IMG/VR virus record: IMGVR_UViG_3300025889_000869
Coordinates: 1-25,366 of that record
Reading direction: 5' to 3' (one strand)
Length of the DNA: 25,366 bases
From: a virus
Position numbers and translations under genes: made by a program. Positions 6,896 through 12,554 of this stretch are shown here, piece after piece. The notes under the pieces were generated by a model. It was not told where the DNA came from. It did no database searches and saw nothing but the letters and a program-made list of their open reading frames with translations. The stretch's first letter is position 1. Each line of letters starts with the position of its first letter.

Positions 6896-7301
6896 AGGCG
6901 TCCAACTTTTCACGCAACGATTGGTTTTCACGTTGCAGTTCATCAACTTGTTCCGTCAATTCGTGAATCTGTTCTTTTCGCAACTCGCGTTCCTTCTTCG
7001 CGTGTCTTGCGCGGTCATCATATTCCGCCAACACTTCCATCAATCGTTCGTATATTTCAACGTATTGTGGCAACCTCATGAATGATTCATGATTCTTGAA
7101 ATGGTGCAAAATGGTGGCGTGGTTCTTTTCGAAGAATTGGCCAATTTGCGTCGCGGAATAATATCCGCGACACACATTGAACAACGCCGCCCGTGGAATG
7201 ACGACGGCTTCTTTTCTGGTCTTTTCCATTGCGTTGACATTGTATTCGTCGCGCAACACCTTGACCATTTCTTCCATCATCATAATTGGTCTAACGTTCA
7301 T
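6888..7301 (-). CDS. DnaA domain IV-like DNA-binding protein with coiled coil
   Basis: A 137-residue protein. Residues about 37-75 match the helix-turn-helix of DnaA domain IV: RAALFNVCRGYYSATQIG, then FFEKNHATILHH, corresponding to the DnaA signature in which an IG-x-x-F helix is followed by (K/R)-x-H-(S/A)-T-(V/I). The AAA+ ATPase part of DnaA is absent. After residue 97 there is a long basic then leucine-rich heptad region (RELRKEQIHELTEQVDELQR) that should form a coiled coil and dimerise the protein. It probably recognises DnaA-box-like sites, either at the phage origin or as a competitor of host DnaA. It sits between the ssDNA-binding protein and the small basic gene in the early operon. 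The domain IV match is convincing by eye. Confidence 0.75.
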   Translation of the reverse strand: MNVRPIMMMEEMVKVLRDEYNVNAMEKTRKEAVVIPRAALFNVCRGYYSATQIGQFFEKNHATILHHFKNHESFMRLPQYVEIYERLMEVLAEYDDRARHAKKERELRKEQIHELTEQVDELQRENQSLREKLDAYV

Positions 7302-7312
7302 AACTCAAAGAA

Positions 7313-7867
7313 TTAAAATGGTAAATCATCATCGTTGTCGTCAAACGCTTGCGACGCCGTGGCCACTTGCGGTTTGTTCGATGCAACCGATGCGGATTGT
7401 TCATCCGTTAATTCGGGTAAATCTGGCAACCCTTCAAACAAGGCGTCGGAATCGGTCACCGCGTATTCAACCAAATTGGTGATGACATAAGCCGACACCC
7501 AAATGGACAAACCTTTTTTCCCTTTGTGTTCCCATTTCTTAATCCACACGTTGGCGCGAATTGTACTTCCGTCACCAATCAATCCGTCGAACGATTGGCG
7601 GTTTGCCAAATACGCTTTCGGGATGTTGATAGACTTAATCTTCACGACGGGAACGTCGTGTTTCAAATTTCCTTGCACGTCGCGGGCGCGAACGTGTTCC
7701 AAAATTCCAAGGTCGGTCAATTGCTTGATGGACGCTTCGTCCAACTCAAGGTCGCAACCATACTTTTCATTCATCTGGTCGGGACCGCTTTCCCGTGTCA
7801 TTCGGGCGAACTTTACGGAACCACTCAAAATGGTTGCGTGTCCTTTTGCAAAATCTACTTTTGCCAT
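7313..7867 (-). CDS. Phage single-stranded DNA-binding protein
   Basis: A 184-residue protein ending in an acidic, low-complexity tail with a terminal hydrophobic-Phe tip (DDNDDDLPF), the hallmark of SSB-type proteins, which use the tip to recruit partners. The body (about 1-150) is beta-rich with KFARMTRESGP and several aromatic-basic strands (VWIKKWEHKGKKGLSIWVSA), like phage OB-fold ssDNA-binding proteins of the T7 gp2.5/Enc34 kind. I take ATG 7867; an in-frame start nine codons upstream would add a hydrophobic stretch unlike the family. It would coat single strands during phage replication and those exposed by the YqaJ exonuclease. Confidence 0.75.
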   Translation of the reverse strand: MAKVDFAKGHATILSGSVKFARMTRESGPDQMNEKYGCDLELDEASIKQLTDLGILEHVRARDVQGNLKHDVPVVKIKSINIPKAYLANRQSFDGLIGDGSTIRANVWIKKWEHKGKKGLSIWVSAYVITNLVEYAVTDSDALFEGLPDLPELTDEQSASVASNKPQVATASQAFDDNDDDLPF

Positions 7868-7930
7868 AATTAAAAAAAATATTATTGACGCCATTATTGT
7901 TGTGTTGATTCGGGGCGTCGTTCCGAATCT

Positions 7931-8068
7931 TTATTGATATTGAATGGGCAAATCTGGCGTCGTGATGTGGTTGATTGCAGAAAGCAATCCAGCCATCAAA
8001 ACGAAAACCATCAATGCAACAATTGTCAAAACGATTGGGGGGTAATTTTTAAGAATCCACTTTTTCAT
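7931..8068 (-). CDS. Single-span membrane micro-protein
   Basis: A 45-residue frame from ATG 8068. A basic start (MKKWILKNY) is followed by one hydrophobic span (about 10-33, IVLTIVALMVFVLMAGLLSA) and a short polar tail. It lies in the gap between the 68-residue protein and the ssDNA-binding protein. Function is unknown; it is the second single-span peptide in the early operon. Confidence 0.5.
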   Translation of the reverse strand: MKKWILKNYPPIVLTIVALMVFVLMAGLLSAINHITTPDLPIQYQ

Positions 8069-8090
8069 TTGCTCTTTGTTTTTGTGGTGA

Positions 8091-8297
8091 TTATGCTTTG
8101 TCATGCGTGTACCACCAATTGTTTGTTTTCAAAAACAACAATGCGTTTTTCTTAGTGCGACATGATGCCACACGTTCGCCGTTCTTTTTTATGGACCAAC
8201 AACGGACAATGCCGTTGGAAACCATTGTGTTCAATAAATACAATTCGCCGTTCATTTCGACCTGGTATTTCCCTTTTGAAATCTTTGTTGTTGTCAT
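8091..8297 (-). CDS. Small hypothetical protein after the hairpin
   Basis: A 68-residue basic protein with probable beta strands (KGKYQVEMNGELYLLNTMVS) and a tryptophan-rich C-terminus (KTNNWWYTHDKA). Translation starts 17 nt after a conserved stem-loop, the same arrangement as the gene at 24611-24844, although the two proteins do not look alike. No family is recognised. The hairpin may control translation of this gene or separate it from the upstream message. Confidence 0.6.
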   Translation of the reverse strand: MTTTKISKGKYQVEMNGELYLLNTMVSNGIVRCWSIKKNGERVASCRTKKNALLFLKTNNWWYTHDKA

Positions 8298-8314
8298 CTT
8301 TACTTTTGTTTTAT

Positions 8315-8366
8315 ACCACCAAATCCCCGCATTTGTTTCAGTGCGGGGCGGTGGTTTATTGTTGGT
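8315..8366 (-). ncRNA. Structured intergenic RNA element, copy 1
   Basis: A 52-nt element that starts one base after the stop of the upstream gene. Read on the minus strand it has an outer stem ACCACC/GGTGGT, a one-base and a four-base internal loop, an inner 7-bp stem CCCCGCA/TGCGGGG and a 10-nt loop CTGAAACAAA, preceded by ACCAACAATAA. A second copy lies at 24867-24918. The two differ at five positions, of which four form two compensatory base-pair changes in the inner stem. There is no U-tract directly after it, so it is not a standard terminator. It may be a protein-binding site, an attenuator or a processing site. Confidence 0.75.
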
Positions 8367-8367
8367 T

Positions 8368-8598
8368 TTATAGTTTTTCTAATTCATCAACGCTTTCAAT
8401 TCCGTGGTCATCAAGAAAAGATTCAGCGGTTGTATATGAATATCTTCTTTCTTGTTTCTTGTAATATGCAACAATGCAAGGTGTATCCGATTCTTTTTGA
8501 TTGTAGTAGAAATAATCTAAACCTTCAATTTTTTTGGACCTAAAAGAATTGATTTTTAGGATTTGTGCAATTTGAAATAGTGTCATTCTTGTTTCCAT
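8368..8598 (-). CDS. Small hypothetical protein, first early gene
   Basis: A 76-residue protein starting at ATG 8598. A helix-turn-helix-like beginning (TLFQIAQILKINSFRSKK) is followed by an aromatic, tyrosine-rich middle (LDYFYYNQ, VAYYKKQERRYSYT) and an acidic tail. It is the first gene after the intergenic promoter and is preceded by the A-rich leader AAACAAAAACAAAGACAAA, nearly identical to the leader of the gene at 24920-25168. First position after the early promoter would suit a regulator, but this is inference. No family is recognised. Confidence 0.6.
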   Translation of the reverse strand: METRMTLFQIAQILKINSFRSKKIEGLDYFYYNQKESDTPCIVAYYKKQERRYSYTTAESFLDDHGIESVDELEKL

Positions 8599-8617
8599 TT
8601 TGTCTTTGTTTTTGTTT
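8596..8617 (-). promoter_or_regulatory. Repeated A-rich 5' leader, copy 1
   Basis: The 19 nt before ATG 8598 read AAACAAAAACAAAGACAAA. The gene starting at 25168 has the same leader with one additional A. Neither has a Shine-Dalgarno sequence; A-rich unstructured leaders are typical of Bacteroidetes translation starts. Confidence 0.55.
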
Positions 8618-8624
8618 AACAATG

Positions 8625-8655
8625 TAAATGTAAAATAAATATTTTAAATACACAA
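8625..8655 (-). promoter_or_regulatory. Candidate early promoter
   Basis: On the minus strand TACATTTA (8625-8632) matches seven of eight positions of the Bacteroidetes -7 consensus TAnnTTTG, and a TTG (8653-8655) lies 20 nt upstream, within the range known for the -33 element. It is located just before the A-rich leader of the first early gene and would drive the whole replication operon. Confidence 0.5.
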
Positions 8656-8850
8656 TATGTGGACAAAAATAATTGTGAATAATCCAATAATAATTCACCA
8701 CGCTAAATCTTGACATTCACTCACAAAAATTTTAATTTGGCCAAGTGGCTTTGCCCCTCGGGGCGGGGGCAGAACACATGGACAAATTAAAGAATAAATT
8801 TTTTCATAAAAATACAATCGTTTTTCTTGCTCTTAACGAATTGTTGTGTG
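8640..8850. other. AT-rich intergenic region, candidate replication origin
   Basis: Part of the only gene-free stretch over 300 bases in the window (8599-8969). It holds TGTGAATAA at 8674-8682 (TTATTCACA on the minus strand, a match to the DnaA-box pattern TTWTNCACA) and TGTGGACAA at 8658-8666 (one mismatch). A perfect 9-bp inverted repeat, TTTAATTTG at 8731-8739 and CAAATTAAA at 8783-8791, encloses two small hairpins, GCCA-AG-TGGC and GCCCC-TC-GGGGC, giving a possible three-way junction. The rest is A/T runs. With a DnaA domain IV-like protein and a primase-helicase encoded just downstream, an origin is a reasonable hypothesis, not shown. Confidence 0.4.
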
Positions 8851-8852
8851 AA

Positions 8853-8890
8853 AACCCAGACGAACCCATTTGGAACGTTTGGGTTTTTTT
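8853..8890. terminator. Second terminator hairpin after lysis genes
   Basis: AACCCAGACG at 8853-8862 pairs with CGTTTGGGTT at 8876-8885 (one G-T pair). Seven T follow on the plus strand and four T on the minus strand, so it can act in both directions, best on plus. It follows the 8899-8927 terminator in tandem. Confidence 0.55.
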
Positions 8891-8898
8891 AATGGCAT

Positions 8899-8927
8899 AA
8901 AAAAAGGGACGTCCAAAAGAACGTCCC
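8899..8927 (-). terminator. Rho-independent terminator of the late operon
   Basis: On the minus strand GGGACGT, an 8-nt loop and ACGTCCC are followed by seven T. It lies about 40 nt after the spanin gene stop and closes the lysis cassette. Its stem sequence closely resembles the terminator at 24537-24569. Confidence 0.85.
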
Positions 8928-8969
8928 CACAACAACAAAACAATCGGTCGCCCGATTGTACGTTTTGCG

Positions 8970-9386
8970 CTATTTCGTCAACCTCATCGCCCACATGATG
9001 ACCAGAATAGACACCACCAACCAAAGAATCGTCATGACCTTGCGATACCATTCGGGACCTTTTTGTTCTTTATAGATGATTCGGTCCACTTGAATTTCAT
9101 CCACAAAACGGATGGTGTCGGGTGGGCAAATCACATCAATGCGAATGGTGTCATGTATCTTTTGAACGCGAACGACCGCATTGTCCTTTTTGATTTCACG
9201 AACGATTGTGTCCCGAACGACCAAGGTGTCCGTTAATCGTATTTCGTCCGTCACGAACGTTGTGTCGACTTTCACAATCGTGTCGTTCATGATTGTTGGG
9301 TCTTTTGCAATCGCACGTTTTAGGTGCCACGATGCACCACACGATTGAAGAACCGCGGCGGTGATTACGACCCACACGAATCGCAT
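8970..9386 (-). CDS. Putative unimolecular spanin (lipoprotein with C-terminal membrane span)
   Basis: From ATG 9386 this encodes 138 residues. The N-terminus is a lipoprotein signal, MRFVWVVITAAVLQSC, with lipobox LQSC and lipidated C16. The middle (about 20-112) is polar and beta-like with repeated D-T-I/V units (NDTIVKVDTTFV, RDTIVREI, HDTIRIDVI, PDTIRFVDEI). Near the C-terminus lies a single hydrophobic span (about 117-134, VMTILWLVVSILVIMWAM). A protein anchored in the outer membrane by lipid and in the inner membrane by a C-terminal span has the architecture of a u-spanin (as phage T1 gp11), which fuses the two membranes in the last lysis step. It directly follows the amidase and holin genes. 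An in-frame TTG upstream would give a poorer signal peptide. Confidence 0.7.
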   Translation of the reverse strand: MRFVWVVITAAVLQSCGASWHLKRAIAKDPTIMNDTIVKVDTTFVTDEIRLTDTLVVRDTIVREIKKDNAVVRVQKIHDTIRIDVICPPDTIRFVDEIQVDRIIYKEQKGPEWYRKVMTILWLVVSILVIMWAMRLTK

Positions 9387-9475
9387 TCGTCGGGATTTTG
9401 GATGTTGCAATTTGGTTGTTCTTCGTTTTCTAAATCTTCAACCCATTGGTCGAAATCGGTTTTTGAATCTGCCAT
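9365..9475 (-). CDS. Acidic cysteine-containing micro-protein
   Basis: A 36-codon frame from ATG 9475, one base downstream of the preceding stop and overlapping the spanin gene by 22 nt. The product is acidic (DFDQWVEDLENEEQ) and ends in CNIQNPDECDSCGS with three cysteines. No hydrophobic part. It may be real because the spacing is tight, but it is short and its role is unknown. Confidence 0.4.
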   Translation of the reverse strand: MADSKTDFDQWVEDLENEEQPNCNIQNPDECDSCGS

Positions 9476-9640
9476 TTACTTTTTGTTTTTCTTTTGTTCG
9501 TTCATAATATACCAGCGTTGTAAGGTATAACCAATGGACGCCAATAGCAAAACAAGTTTCAATGTGGCTTCAATGTTTGTGAATGTGACCGCCATGGTCA
9601 ACGTGTTGATGGTGTACAATTTTAGGTCGTGGATTGACAT
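9476..9640 (-). CDS. Small membrane protein in the lysis cassette
   Basis: A 54-residue frame from ATG 9640. A polar first half (MSIHDLKLYTINTLTMAV) precedes one hydrophobic segment (about 27-40, LKLVLLLASIGYTL) and a strongly basic tail (NEQKKNKK). Its place between the holin candidate and the spanin suggests a lysis role such as a second holin or antiholin. The start is three bases after the upstream stop. Family not certain. Confidence 0.55.
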   Translation of the reverse strand: MSIHDLKLYTINTLTMAVTFTNIEATLKLVLLLASIGYTLQRWYIMNEQKKNKK

Positions 9641-9643
9641 GGG

Positions 9644-9859
9644 TTATTTTTTAGAGGGTGAAAACTTTTCCAACCCCGCGATTCCAAACGAACCCAATGT
9701 CACGATGACAAATGAATTATAAATGAAATCATTGATTGAAATGTTGGTGATGACGTCAAGTAACATGACCAACACCATGACCGCAAAAGAAAGGAAACCA
9801 ATGATTGTTTTTTCGTTCCAATCGTTGTCGTTCTTGAATATCTGGACAAATCGTTTCAT
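9644..9859 (-). CDS. Putative holin, two membrane spans
   Basis: A 71-residue protein with two predicted membrane helices (about 19-36, IIGFLSFAVMVLVMLLDV; about 45-63, FIYNSFVIVTLGSFGIAG) joined by a short polar loop, a basic N-terminus and a lysine-rich C-terminus (KFSPSKK). Size, topology and charge fit class II holins. The gene starts immediately after the amidase stop, as expected in a holin-endolysin pair. Holin sequences diverge widely, so the call rests on architecture and neighbours. Confidence 0.68.
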   Translation of the reverse strand: MKRFVQIFKNDNDWNEKTIIGFLSFAVMVLVMLLDVITNISINDFIYNSFVIVTLGSFGIAGLEKFSPSKK

Positions 9860-10318
9860 TTATTCTTCCGCTTTGGGTGTTGGTTTGGATTTCTTTGGCT
9901 TGGATTTTTTAGGTGTTCCAAATTCCTTTTGAACGTCGAACGACGGACACGCCTTGTTTGAAAATTCATTGTGTCCATGAACGGACGCGTCGGGATATTC
10001 TTTCAGCAATCCGCCAATGATGGTGTTCAGCGTTTCCCGTTGCGCTTGCGTGCGGGTGTCTTTTGGGTTCTTACTTTTATCAAGGCCGCCAATGTAGCAA
10101 ACGTGAATGGAATGTTCGTTGTGTCCCTTGACGCCCGCGCCCATCTGTTCCATCGGTCGTCCGACCTTCAATGTTCCGTCCAACTCAATCACAAAGTGGT
10201 AACCAATGTTTCGCCATCCACGCCCTTTGACGTGCCATGATTTTATCGTTTCCATTTTGATGTCGCGACCTTCTGGTGTCGCGGAACAATGGATAAATAT
10301 TTTGTCAATCTTTCTCAT
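9860..10318 (-). CDS. Endolysin, N-acetylmuramoyl-L-alanine amidase (amidase_2, T7 lysozyme type)
   Basis: A 152-residue zinc amidase that cleaves the bond between muramic acid and the peptide stem of peptidoglycan. Zinc ligands are H10 (IFIHCSAT), H116 (VHGHNEF) and C124 (KACPSFD). Catalytic Y40 (NIGYHFV) and K122 are present; the H116-K122-C124 spacing is the same as H122-K128-C130 of T7 lysozyme. The GWRNIGYHF and HSIHVCYIGG blocks are also typical. The last 20 residues are a lysine-proline tail (KKSKPKKSKP), perhaps for wall binding. No signal peptide, so release depends on the holin encoded next. It lies 3 nt after the 101-residue gene. Confidence 0.95.
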   Translation of the reverse strand: MRKIDKIFIHCSATPEGRDIKMETIKSWHVKGRGWRNIGYHFVIELDGTLKVGRPMEQMGAGVKGHNEHSIHVCYIGGLDKSKNPKDTRTQAQRETLNTIIGGLLKEYPDASVHGHNEFSNKACPSFDVQKEFGTPKKSKPKKSKPTPKAEE

Positions 10319-10321
10319 GAT

Positions 10322-10627
10322 TTATTCTTCTTCATCAATTGGTTCTGGGAAATATTCGGGGTGTTTACGTTTGCACGTTTCAATCCATTCGCGTTCAACA
10401 TCACTTGCGCCCATTATCAAAACGCCCATTGGCGAACACCAAATCATGTTAGCATCCCATGACGCGTTCGGTTCACCATGCCATAAAACGTCCACGGAAT
10501 ATTTTGTGGATTCACCAATGTTTCCAATCATGACGATGTTGTGTTGGTGTCCTTCGCCCAATTTATCGACGGCGTTTTGTGCCGCCGCCATTGATTTGAA
10601 TTCGTATTTTCTTAATATTTTCGACAT
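10322..10627 (-). CDS. Hypothetical protein between receptor-binding and lysis genes
   Basis: A 101-residue protein with a basic, helical start (KILRKYEFKSMAAAQNAVDKL), a beta-rich middle with tryptophans (VDVLWHGEPNASWDANMIWC) and an acidic C-terminus (EPIDEEE). No known domain is recognised. It lies directly after the putative receptor-binding protein and just before the amidase, with short intergenic gaps on both sides, so it is part of the late operon. It could be a tail-fibre accessory or a small virion protein. Spacing and normal composition make it a real gene. Confidence 0.6.
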   Translation of the reverse strand: MSKILRKYEFKSMAAAQNAVDKLGEGHQHNIVMIGNIGESTKYSVDVLWHGEPNASWDANMIWCSPMGVLIMGASDVEREWIETCKRKHPEYFPEPIDEEE

Positions 10628-10629
10628 GA

Positions 10630-12339
10630 TTAAATCGTTGTTAATGTTGCCAATTCATCGTTCGTGTATGTCGCTTTTAATGCCGCGAATTGATGAACCT
10701 TTATCGTCCCACCTTGTCCGGATAATTGAAATTTGACGAACTCGACGAAATCGGGGTCGGTCACTGATGACGCCAACGCGTTCGAACCATTCACAAACAT
10801 TTTTGCGCTTCCGTTTCCGGCGTTGTATTGGATTGCAATTTTTACGCGGTCTGTGTCAAGTTCTTGGCCTATAATCGTCGTCACCGAATTATTGATAAGG
10901 TAAGTGGCCGCGCGTCTTTTGCTCGACGATGAATTTCTATAAATAGCAATTATGTTGCCGCTACCGCTGACTTTTCTTAATCTTATGTTATAATTTGACG
11001 TTTCGCGAACCAAGTCCAGCATGGTGACCTCAGCAAATAAAACAACGCTCGTGAAATCGTCATCGTAGGTCAATTCACTGGTTTCGTCATACGCCCTTGA
11101 TACCGCCGTCCCATAGGTTGGAATGTACGATGTCGCGTTCGCTTCTTCCGCCGTCGCCGTTGGATGTTCTTCTAATTGTGCGCCGTATGCGTAAATTGTC
11201 GCACCGCTTGGAATGTCATCCACATAAAGACCCTGGTAGGTGTTACCATCGTTTGTCGTTTTGTGTTCGTATCGTTCCCATTCCGTGGTCAATGTGATGT
11301 TGGTGGTCCCGCCAAAACCACTTCCGTCTTTCAAAGCAAGTGCTTCACCACCCGATGCGCCTTTCAAATATATTGTTCGAATCGCTGGTTTCGTGACTGA
11401 TGCATTGGTAAGAAAAAAACCCTTGGTTGAATCCGTTGATGTGATTTTCGCGGCATTATAAACGCCTTCTGGCGATGTCGTTTCCGACGTGTTCGATTCA
11501 ATGGTGATTCCTGGTTGTGCCGTCCATGCGCCGAAATATTCCGAATGTGTGAATTTATTTTGTCGCGCTGGTTCCATTAAAACGCACGGGCATGATGCGC
11601 CGTCCGAATAATCAAGACGCGGCATGTCGCCCAGCAATCCAAAACCAACCGATGTCGAATCCGTTTCATGATATTCCGTTGCAACCAATCCCTTTTGCAA
11701 TTGTGAATCTTGGATGATGTATGTTGCGCCCGTGCTTACGCCTGACGTTCCATCTGCGCTTGTAGTGTATAAACGAACGGACGTTTGTGTCGTGTTTGCC
11801 GTGATTGACAACCTATAAAAATCGTTGCCGACGTATTCTTGCGTTGACGCAATCAATCCCGTTTCAAACGCGGCGGATGTTTGTTGGTCATCGCTGATGT
11901 TGAATCGTGCATATTGACCTGCACCCAACGAACCGAAATTCAAACCGATTCCGTTTGATGCGTTAATCTTGACGTAAATTGAAAACGTCAAAACACCCGT
12001 CACGGAAATCGTTTGTTGCAATGCCATTGCGCCACCCGACGAACGTACAATTTCCCACGCGTCCGTTGTTCCGTCATAACCCGTTTGACCGCTTGTTCTT
12101 GTCGTTGCAGATTGGTCCCATGTTGCGTCATCACCGAAATTGTTGGATTTCAAAATCTCGTTCGTGTGTCCCTTTTCAATCAATCCAGATGAATTGATTC
12201 GGGTGGCTTTTGATGCCCCCGACCCGTCGCGGCTGAATGTGAAATCGCCGTTTCCGTCGGTCGGTTTTATGGAATACAATTTGTCATCTTTCGCACCGCT
12301 TGGAATCATCATCAAACTTGCGTCGTCGTAAAAACTCAT
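10630..12339 (-). CDS. Putative receptor-binding tail protein with carbohydrate-binding-like domains
   Basis: I start this at ATG 12339 (MSFYDDASLMMIPSG), giving 569 residues; a TTG 16 codons upstream would overlap the preceding micro-gene. The first 55 residues (YSIKPTDGNGDFTFSR, RINSSGLIEKG) match an N-terminal module I associate with tail proteins of marine Bacteroidetes phages. Two beta-sandwich regions rich in G, S, T and aromatic residues follow (about 80-220 and 270-390), in the style of carbohydrate-binding modules, then a LamG/concanavalin-like C-terminal part (ELTYDDDFTSVVLFAEV; KMFVNGSNALASS). It is the last large tail gene before the lysis cassette, where receptor-binding proteins commonly sit. 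Function inferred. Confidence 0.6.
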   Translation of the reverse strand: MSFYDDASLMMIPSGAKDDKLYSIKPTDGNGDFTFSRDGSGASKATRINSSGLIEKGHTNEILKSNNFGDDATWDQSATTRTSGQTGYDGTTDAWEIVRSSGGAMALQQTISVTGVLTFSIYVKINASNGIGLNFGSLGAGQYARFNISDDQQTSAAFETGLIASTQEYVGNDFYRLSITANTTQTSVRLYTTSADGTSGVSTGATYIIQDSQLQKGLVATEYHETDSTSVGFGLLGDMPRLDYSDGASCPCVLMEPARQNKFTHSEYFGAWTAQPGITIESNTSETTSPEGVYNAAKITSTDSTKGFFLTNASVTKPAIRTIYLKGASGGEALALKDGSGFGGTTNITLTTEWERYEHKTTNDGNTYQGLYVDDIPSGATIYAYGAQLEEHPTATAEEANATSYIPTYGTAVSRAYDETSELTYDDDFTSVVLFAEVTMLDLVRETSNYNIRLRKVSGSGNIIAIYRNSSSSKRRAATYLINNSVTTIIGQELDTDRVKIAIQYNAGNGSAKMFVNGSNALASSVTDPDFVEFVKFQLSGQGGTIKVHQFAALKATYTNDELATLTTI

Positions 12340-12344
12340 ATCAT

Positions 12345-12509
12345 TTAAGGATTTTGAATCATAAATTTCACCGCGTTTGTCACGCAATTAAGACTTTCGA
12401 TTGTTCCGCCGTCGGTCAAAACGCGCGATTCGTAATCGCCAACAATCGACGCCCAAGGGCCACCACCCCCAAACATCAACAAGAAATTCAAATATTTTTC
12501 GTTCGTCAT
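12345..12509 (-). CDS. Micro-gene with DGGTIESLNC motif
   Basis: A 54-residue protein from ATG 12509, ending 5 nt before the receptor-binding gene start. A hydrophobic-glycine beginning (YLNFLLMFGGGG) is followed by YESRVLTDGGTIESLNCVTN. The RV-x-x-DGGT-x-E-x-x-x-C pattern recurs, to my recollection, in short segments of phage tail and virion proteins. It lies between the tail-tip and receptor-binding genes. Probably a small tail-associated protein or an adhesin accessory; the exact role is unknown. Confidence 0.55.
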   Translation of the reverse strand: MTNEKYLNFLLMFGGGGPWASIVGDYESRVLTDGGTIESLNCVTNAVKFMIQNP

Positions 12510-12554
12510 GCCGTCGCCTTTTGTGTTGTAAAATATGAAATCATTTGCATCATT

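Noticed and set aside
7868-7894. In-frame upstream start for the ssDNA-binding protein
   Set aside because: It would add nine hydrophobic residues from an AT-rich leader. ATG 7867 gives MAKVDFAKG, a normal beginning.
8315-8366. Stem-loop as rho-independent terminator
   Set aside because: GC-rich stem is present but it is followed by GGTGGTATAAAAC, with no T-tract on the minus strand. The plus side has only TTATTGTTGG.
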